Position numbers and translations under genes: made by a program. From Candidatus Dadabacteria bacterium UBA2774 (GTDB taxonomy: Bacteria; Desulfobacterota_D; UBA1144; Nemesobacterales; UBA2774): DNA of 9,491 nucleotides. The DNA lies in contig DEIM01000104.1 of assembly GCA_002352485.1 (NCBI GenBank), forward strand, positions 1 to 9,491, read 5' to 3'. The notes beneath the pieces are model-generated. The model saw only the letters and a program-made list of their open reading frames with translations, had not been told where the DNA came from and did no database searches. How positions within the stretch are numbered: the stretch's first letter is position 1; every line of letters begins with the position of its first letter. Of the stretch, positions 5,908-9,491 are shown piece after piece.

Positions 5908-5923
5908 TGGTATAGTTCTTGCT
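5908..5923 (+). promoter_or_regulatory. Sigma-54 (RpoN) -24/-12 promoter for the hybrid kinase gene
   Basis: TGGTATAGTTCTTGCT matches TGGCACG-N4-TTGCW, with GG and GC exactly 10 bases apart and a canonical TTGCT at -12. Transcription would start near 5934, about 60 bases before the GTG start at 5996. It shares the pattern TAGTGGYATRGTTCTTG with the promoter at 3985-4000, so each supports the other. Confidence 0.65.
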
Positions 5924-5995
5924 AATTAATATATGATTGGTACAGAAAGCAAATAAGATCAGAAACGATGCTATTAAATCATTGAGGAGCTTAAG

Positions 5996-7945
5996 GTGGG
6001 AGAAAGCAGGACTAACATACTTCTAGTAGAGGACAATCTCAGTTATTCAAAGCTTGTGGAAAAGATGCTCGGCGAATCAGGCGGCACTGCTCAGATTGAG
6101 CTAAGTGTCGATACGATTGCAAAAGGACTCGAAGCACTCGATAATAGTGACTTCGATTTGGTGCTACTTGATCTCAAGCTCCCTGACTCTGACGGACTCG
6201 ATACATTTAACACCTTGCACGAATACTGTCCCGATATGCCCGTGATAGTGCTAACCGCGATGAGCGATGAGCGAAAAGCCGTTCAGGCCGTGAAGTCGGG
6301 TGCTCAGGACTATCTGATAAAAGGCGAAGTGGACGGCAGGCAACTGTCCCGCTCCATCCGCTATGCTGTCGAGCGCCAGCGGGAAATGAATAAGATTAAG
6401 CAGATTGACTATGCTTTGAGCCGCGAAAAGGAACGCCTTTCCGTAACACTCGCCTCCATTGGTGACGGAGTTATAACAACGGACACCGAGGGCACAATCG
6501 ATTCATTAAACAGTGTGGCAGAGCAGTTGAGCGGCTGGTCTCGGGAAGAAGCTTCCGGGAAAAACATAGACGATGTGTTTTTATTAGTCGATGAAGAATC
6601 GGGAGAGAAGAAAGAGAACCCGGTAATTAGAGCTATTAATGCAAACCAAACAGTAGGGCTCCATAAGGATACGGTTCTTGTGACTAAGGGGAGAGAGGAG
6701 TTTCGTTACGTCTCAGCTAGCTCCTCACCAATACGGGATAATAACGACATAATTATTGGAGTCGTATTGGTATTCAGGGATATAACACAGAGAAAGAAAA
6801 TGGAAGAAGAGCTGCTCAAGGCTCAGAAATTAGAGTCCGTAGGTTTACTAGCGGGCGGTATTGCTCATGATTTCAACAACCTCCTCACTGCAATAATGGG
6901 TAACATCTCACTATCAAAGGTGTCGAACTCCTCCAAAGATAACAATGCAGGAAAGTGGCTCCTCGAAGCCGAGGGCGCCTGTGAAAAGGCAAAGAACCTA
7001 GCAAGCCAGCTCCTAACATTTTCCAAAGGCGGAGTACCTGATTCAAGAGAGTCTTCATCTCTTGAGAATGTGCTCAGGGATACGGCTAGTTTCACTATGA
7101 GCGGCTCGGATCTGGATTGTAAGTTCGTGGTCGATAAAGACATCTGGCCGGTCCAGATCGACCAGGGACAGATAAGCCAGGTTATAAGTAACCTTTTGAT
7201 CAACGCCTCGCAGGCCATGACTAACGATGGAAAGATAACGATAAAGATCGAAAATATACAGGCGAGTAAAGAAAAAGGAGTTCCCCTGATAGGCGATAAA
7301 TACGTAAAAGCCACAGTTGAAGACGAGGGTATCGGTATACCCAAGGAGTATTTGTCCCAAATATTTGACCCCTATTTTACTACTAAGCAGAGCGGTAGCG
7401 GACTCGGTCTTGCTACTTCCTACTCGATTATCAAAAACCACGACGGATATATAGCGGTTGATTCAGAGCTTCATGTGGGCACGAAATTTTATATTTATAT
7501 CCCTGCAAACGGTAAGTTGAACGGTACTTCTACACATAAAAATAATGATATTGTGTGGGGAAGCGGTAGAGTGCTTCTGATGGATGACAAACATGAAGTG
7601 CTAGAAGCCGCTGGTGAAATGCTGAGTCATATCGGGTATGACGTCGATTACGCAAAGGACGGAAGCGAGGCGCTACAAAAATATAAATCAGCCCGTATGA
7701 GCGGAAAACCTTTTGACAGTGTAATAATGGACCTTACGATCCCGGGAGGCATGGGTGGGGAGGAAGCGCTCCGGAAGCTCCGTGTAATTGATCCGGACGT
7801 TAAAGCTATTGTGTCGAGTGGTTACTCGAGTGACCCTATAATGGCTAAGTACAAAACTTACGGATTTAAAGCAGTCCTTCCAAAGCCCTACGAGGTAAAG
7901 AAGCTGAGCTCTGTCTTAAGCCATGTAATGCTGGACAATAATTAA
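5996..7945 (+). CDS. Cytoplasmic hybrid histidine kinase, REC-PAS-HisKA-HATPase-REC
   Basis: A 649-residue soluble hybrid sensor kinase with no membrane segment or signal peptide. The N-terminal REC (about 6-125) has Glu12/Asp13, phosphoacceptor Asp59, Thr87 and Lys109, the same geometry as the REC of the gene at 4322. A PAS domain (about 143-267, ending FRDITQRKKMEEEL) follows. The H-box GLLAGGIAHDFNNLLTAI carries His291 and is of the NtrB/CckA-like AHDFNN type. The ATPase domain has the N-box NLLINASQAM (399-408), G1 DEGIGIP (443-449), the F-box FDPYFTTK and G2 GSGLGLA (467-473). The C-terminal REC (about 525-645) has Asp530/Asp531, phosphoacceptor Asp579 and Lys630. All catalytic residues are present. 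The likely flow is input phosphorylation at Asp59, autophosphorylation of His291, transfer to Asp579, then an HPt protein encoded elsewhere. The GTG start has GAGGAG (5984-5989) six bases upstream. Confidence 0.93.
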   Translation: MGESRTNILLVEDNLSYSKLVEKMLGESGGTAQIELSVDTIAKGLEALDNSDFDLVLLDLKLPDSDGLDTFNTLHEYCPDMPVIVLTAMSDERKAVQAVKSGAQDYLIKGEVDGRQLSRSIRYAVERQREMNKIKQIDYALSREKERLSVTLASIGDGVITTDTEGTIDSLNSVAEQLSGWSREEASGKNIDDVFLLVDEESGEKKENPVIRAINANQTVGLHKDTVLVTKGREEFRYVSASSSPIRDNNDIIIGVVLVFRDITQRKKMEEELLKAQKLESVGLLAGGIAHDFNNLLTAIMGNISLSKVSNSSKDNNAGKWLLEAEGACEKAKNLASQLLTFSKGGVPDSRESSSLENVLRDTASFTMSGSDLDCKFVVDKDIWPVQIDQGQISQVISNLLINASQAMTNDGKITIKIENIQASKEKGVPLIGDKYVKATVEDEGIGIPKEYLSQIFDPYFTTKQSGSGLGLATSYSIIKNHDGYIAVDSELHVGTKFYIYIPANGKLNGTSTHKNNDIVWGSGRVLLMDDKHEVLEAAGEMLSHIGYDVDYAKDGSEALQKYKSARMSGKPFDSVIMDLTIPGGMGGEEALRKLRVIDPDVKAIVSSGYSSDPIMAKYKTYGFKAVLPKPYEVKKLSSVLSHVMLDNN

Positions 7946-7946
7946 C

Positions 7947-7966
7947 CCGGCGGGTGATAATGCCGG
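7947..7966 (+). terminator. Possible weak terminator hairpin after the hybrid kinase gene
   Basis: CCGGC (7947-7951) and GCCGG (7962-7966) form a perfect five-base-pair stem, starting directly after the TAA. It can be extended by A-T and C-G pairs around a bulged C. A T-rich stretch (7983-7987) comes only about 16 bases later, so it is not a classic terminator. A weaker AT-only repeat, CAATT (7980-7984) and AATTG (7993-7997) followed by five T's, lies between the convergent genes and overlaps the peptidase stop. Confidence 0.35.
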
Positions 7967-7990
7967 TCTAAGGTCGTATCAATTTTTCTA

Positions 7991-9491
7991 TTAATTGTTT
8001 TTGGCAAGCTCAAATCCCTCGCCTACCATATCCCTTAGTAAATCAAGCCCCCCCTTCCAGAAGCCGGAGTCGTTTATATCTACTCCAATGCGCGCTAGCA
8101 GCTTTTCCGGGGCTTCACTTCCTCCCGATGATAATAGCTCTATGTATTTGGGAACAAAGCTGTCCCCTTCAATCTGATATTTGTTATATAGAGCCAGCAC
8201 CAAGAGCTCTCCGAATGAATACGCATAGCAGTAAAATGGTGAGTGTATAAAGTGAGGTATGTACATCCACCAGTTCGAGTACTCGGCTGTGAGTGTGATC
8301 GAGCTTCCGTACATGGGTTTATTGGCCCCGGTCCAGAGCTCGTTTATCCTCTCCGTGGTAAGCTCTCCTTCCTCCCTTCTCGCGATGTGGAGCTTCTCCT
8401 CGAACTTAGTAAGCACCACCTGCCTGAATACTGTCGCGAAGATGTCCTCAAGCTTTCCGCATATTAGAGCGAGCTTGGTCCTCGGGTCTTTTTCATTCTC
8501 CATCAGTTTATGAAAGACGAGCATCTCGGCGAATACGCTTGCCGTCTCTGCCGTGGTAAGCGGGGTATCTGATTCAAAATATCCCTGTTTTCTGGATAGG
8601 TACTGATGCACGCCGTGCCCGAGCTCGTGGGCAAGCGTCATGACGTCCCGCATTCTTCCGGTGTAGTTTACAAACACGTATGGGTGAGCGCTCGGCACCG
8701 TGCCGTGGCTGAAAGCTCCCCCTCTTTTTCCGCTGCGTGTCTCGGCGTCAATCCAGTTCTTTTCAAAGAACGTGTCAGCAATCCCTGCCATTTTAGGTGA
8801 AAATTCACCGAACGAGTCGATTATTATTTTCCTGGCCGTCTTATAATTTATGATTTTGGTATCGGCAAAGATCGGGGCGTAGCGGTCGTAATCGTAGAAC
8901 TTACTTATTCCGAGGAGCTTCTTCTTGAGCTTATAGTAGCTCTCGACCATATCGTAGTTTTTCTCACAAGACGCCATCAGGGAATCGACAGTTTCTTTTT
9001 CTATCTCGTTGTCCAGGTGACGTGAGTTCATGGGGTAGTTGAACGAGCGGATCCTGTCGTTTGTCGCGTGGTCGTATACAAGTGTATTGAATATGTAAGT
9101 TAGCACATGAGAGTTGTCTACAAGTCCCTTAGTCAATCCCTTTGCACCCGCTTTTCTCTTCTCGCGCACAGGGTCGTACAGAAGCGCAAGCGTCTCTGTC
9201 TCGCTCATAGACTGGGTCTTTTTACCGATCTTCACCTGAAAGGTGATATTGTTAAGAAGCTCATCGAACAGACGTCTGAAAGCCCGCCCCCCGGTGTTGG
9301 CTTTCTCGTCCATAATTTTCTCTTCGGGCTCACTCAATCTGTGGGGCTTATAGCGTCTTTCCCGCTCGAGAAAATGTTTATACTCTAAGAGCACGGGTGA
9401 TCTAAGTAGTTGCAGGGCCTTTTTCTCGCTGAGCTTTACCCACTCAAGCTCGAAGAATATGAGGTGACCCCTTAGCTTTGTAGAAGACTCC
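7991..9491 (-). CDS. pepF: M3-family zinc oligoendopeptidase F, N-terminus cut by the window end
   Basis: A cytoplasmic zinc peptidase that cleaves short oligopeptides. HELGH at 8615-8629, within LAHELGHGVHQYLS, supplies two zinc-binding His and the catalytic Glu. The Glu of TTAETAS, 23 residues after the second His, is the likely third ligand. SNWWMYIPHFIHSPFYCYAYSFG near the C-terminus is the typical M3B Tyr/His-rich substrate-binding stretch. A GTG at 9394 could be taken as the start, but the frame stays open to the window edge. Those 32 residues read as family sequence (LIFFELEWVKLSEKKALQLL, then LEYKHFLERE), so I treat the gene as 5'-partial. About 499 residues are visible against about 600 for the family. 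It converges on the hybrid kinase gene with 45 bases between stops. Its promoter is outside the window. Confidence 0.93.
   Translation of the reverse strand, partial: ESSTKLRGHLIFFELEWVKLSEKKALQLLRSPVLLEYKHFLERERRYKPHRLSEPEEKIMDEKANTGGRAFRRLFDELLNNITFQVKIGKKTQSMSETETLALLYDPVREKRKAGAKGLTKGLVDNSHVLTYIFNTLVYDHATNDRIRSFNYPMNSRHLDNEIEKETVDSLMASCEKNYDMVESYYKLKKKLLGISKFYDYDRYAPIFADTKIINYKTARKIIIDSFGEFSPKMAGIADTFFEKNWIDAETRSGKRGGAFSHGTVPSAHPYVFVNYTGRMRDVMTLAHELGHGVHQYLSRKQGYFESDTPLTTAETASVFAEMLVFHKLMENEKDPRTKLALICGKLEDIFATVFRQVVLTKFEEKLHIARREEGELTTERINELWTGANKPMYGSSITLTAEYSNWWMYIPHFIHSPFYCYAYSFGELLVLALYNKYQIEGDSFVPKYIELLSSGGSEAPEKLLARIGVDINDSGFWKGGLDLLRDMVGEGFELAKNN

Larger units (their letters stand above)
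5648..5995. other. Regulatory region between the two signalling genes
   Basis: About 350 bases with no convincing coding sequence or intrinsic terminator. A 6-bp inverted repeat GTTTCA/TGAAAC (about 5693-5720) lacks a T-run. The region contains spaced half-sites TGACAA (5764-5769) and TTGTCA (5796-5801), the TTTGACA/TGTCAAA dyad at 5817-5837, the palindrome at 5891-5906, the sigma-54 promoter at 5908-5923 and the ribosome binding site GAGGAG at 5984-5989. Confidence 0.6.

Noticed and set aside
6865..7441. Two leftward ORFs (159 and 128 codons) inside the hybrid kinase gene
   Set aside because: They are antisense to the conserved H-box and ATPase region, overlap each other in different frames and have no ribosome binding site or recognisable domain.
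8243..8513. Overlapping rightward ORFs opposite the peptidase gene
   Set aside because: They are antisense shadows of a conserved M3 peptidase, with no family resemblance or start signals.

Overview
The window looks like chromosomal DNA from a Gram-negative bacterium. The evidence is an MscS channel, a secreted protein resembling the N0 domain of type II secretion secretins, sigma-54-type promoters, and cytoplasmic hybrid signalling proteins. The mix would suit a deltaproteobacterium-like or related lineage, but nothing here fixes the taxon. TTG and GTG starts are used alongside ATG, and the intergenic DNA is clearly more AT-rich than the genes. I see no mobile element, CRISPR array, tRNA or rRNA.

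Layout. (1) Bases 1-263 hold the first 23 codons of a leftward gene that looks like an IscA/HesB-type iron-sulfur assembly protein. Back-to-back sigma-70-like promoters follow, the rightward one serving a luciferase-like flavin monooxygenase (264-1349). (2) Bases 3700-1403 form a leftward three-gene cluster: an MscS channel, a double-hotdog acyl-CoA thioesterase one base after it, and a small exported protein that is essentially a lone secretin N0 domain. (3) Bases 3701-5647 contain a long regulatory region and a REC-PAS-GGDEF protein (predicted diguanylate cyclase). A possible 46-residue ORF sits in its leader. (4) Bases 5648-7945 contain a second long regulatory region and a cytoplasmic REC-PAS-HisKA-HATPase-REC hybrid kinase. 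(5) Bases 7991-9491 hold an M3-family oligoendopeptidase F, leftward and cut by the window end.

The most interesting part is 3860-7945. The two signalling proteins have clearly paralogous REC input domains followed by PAS domains but different outputs, cyclic-di-GMP synthesis versus a phosphorelay. Each gene is preceded by a good match to a sigma-54 -24/-12 promoter (3985-4000 and 5908-5923). About 95-120 bp upstream of each promoter is a TGACA/TGTCA inverted repeat, a suitable place for an enhancer-binding activator. The simplest reading is two duplicated, co-regulated signalling genes controlled by one sigma-54 activator that is not encoded here. This is inferred from sequence only.
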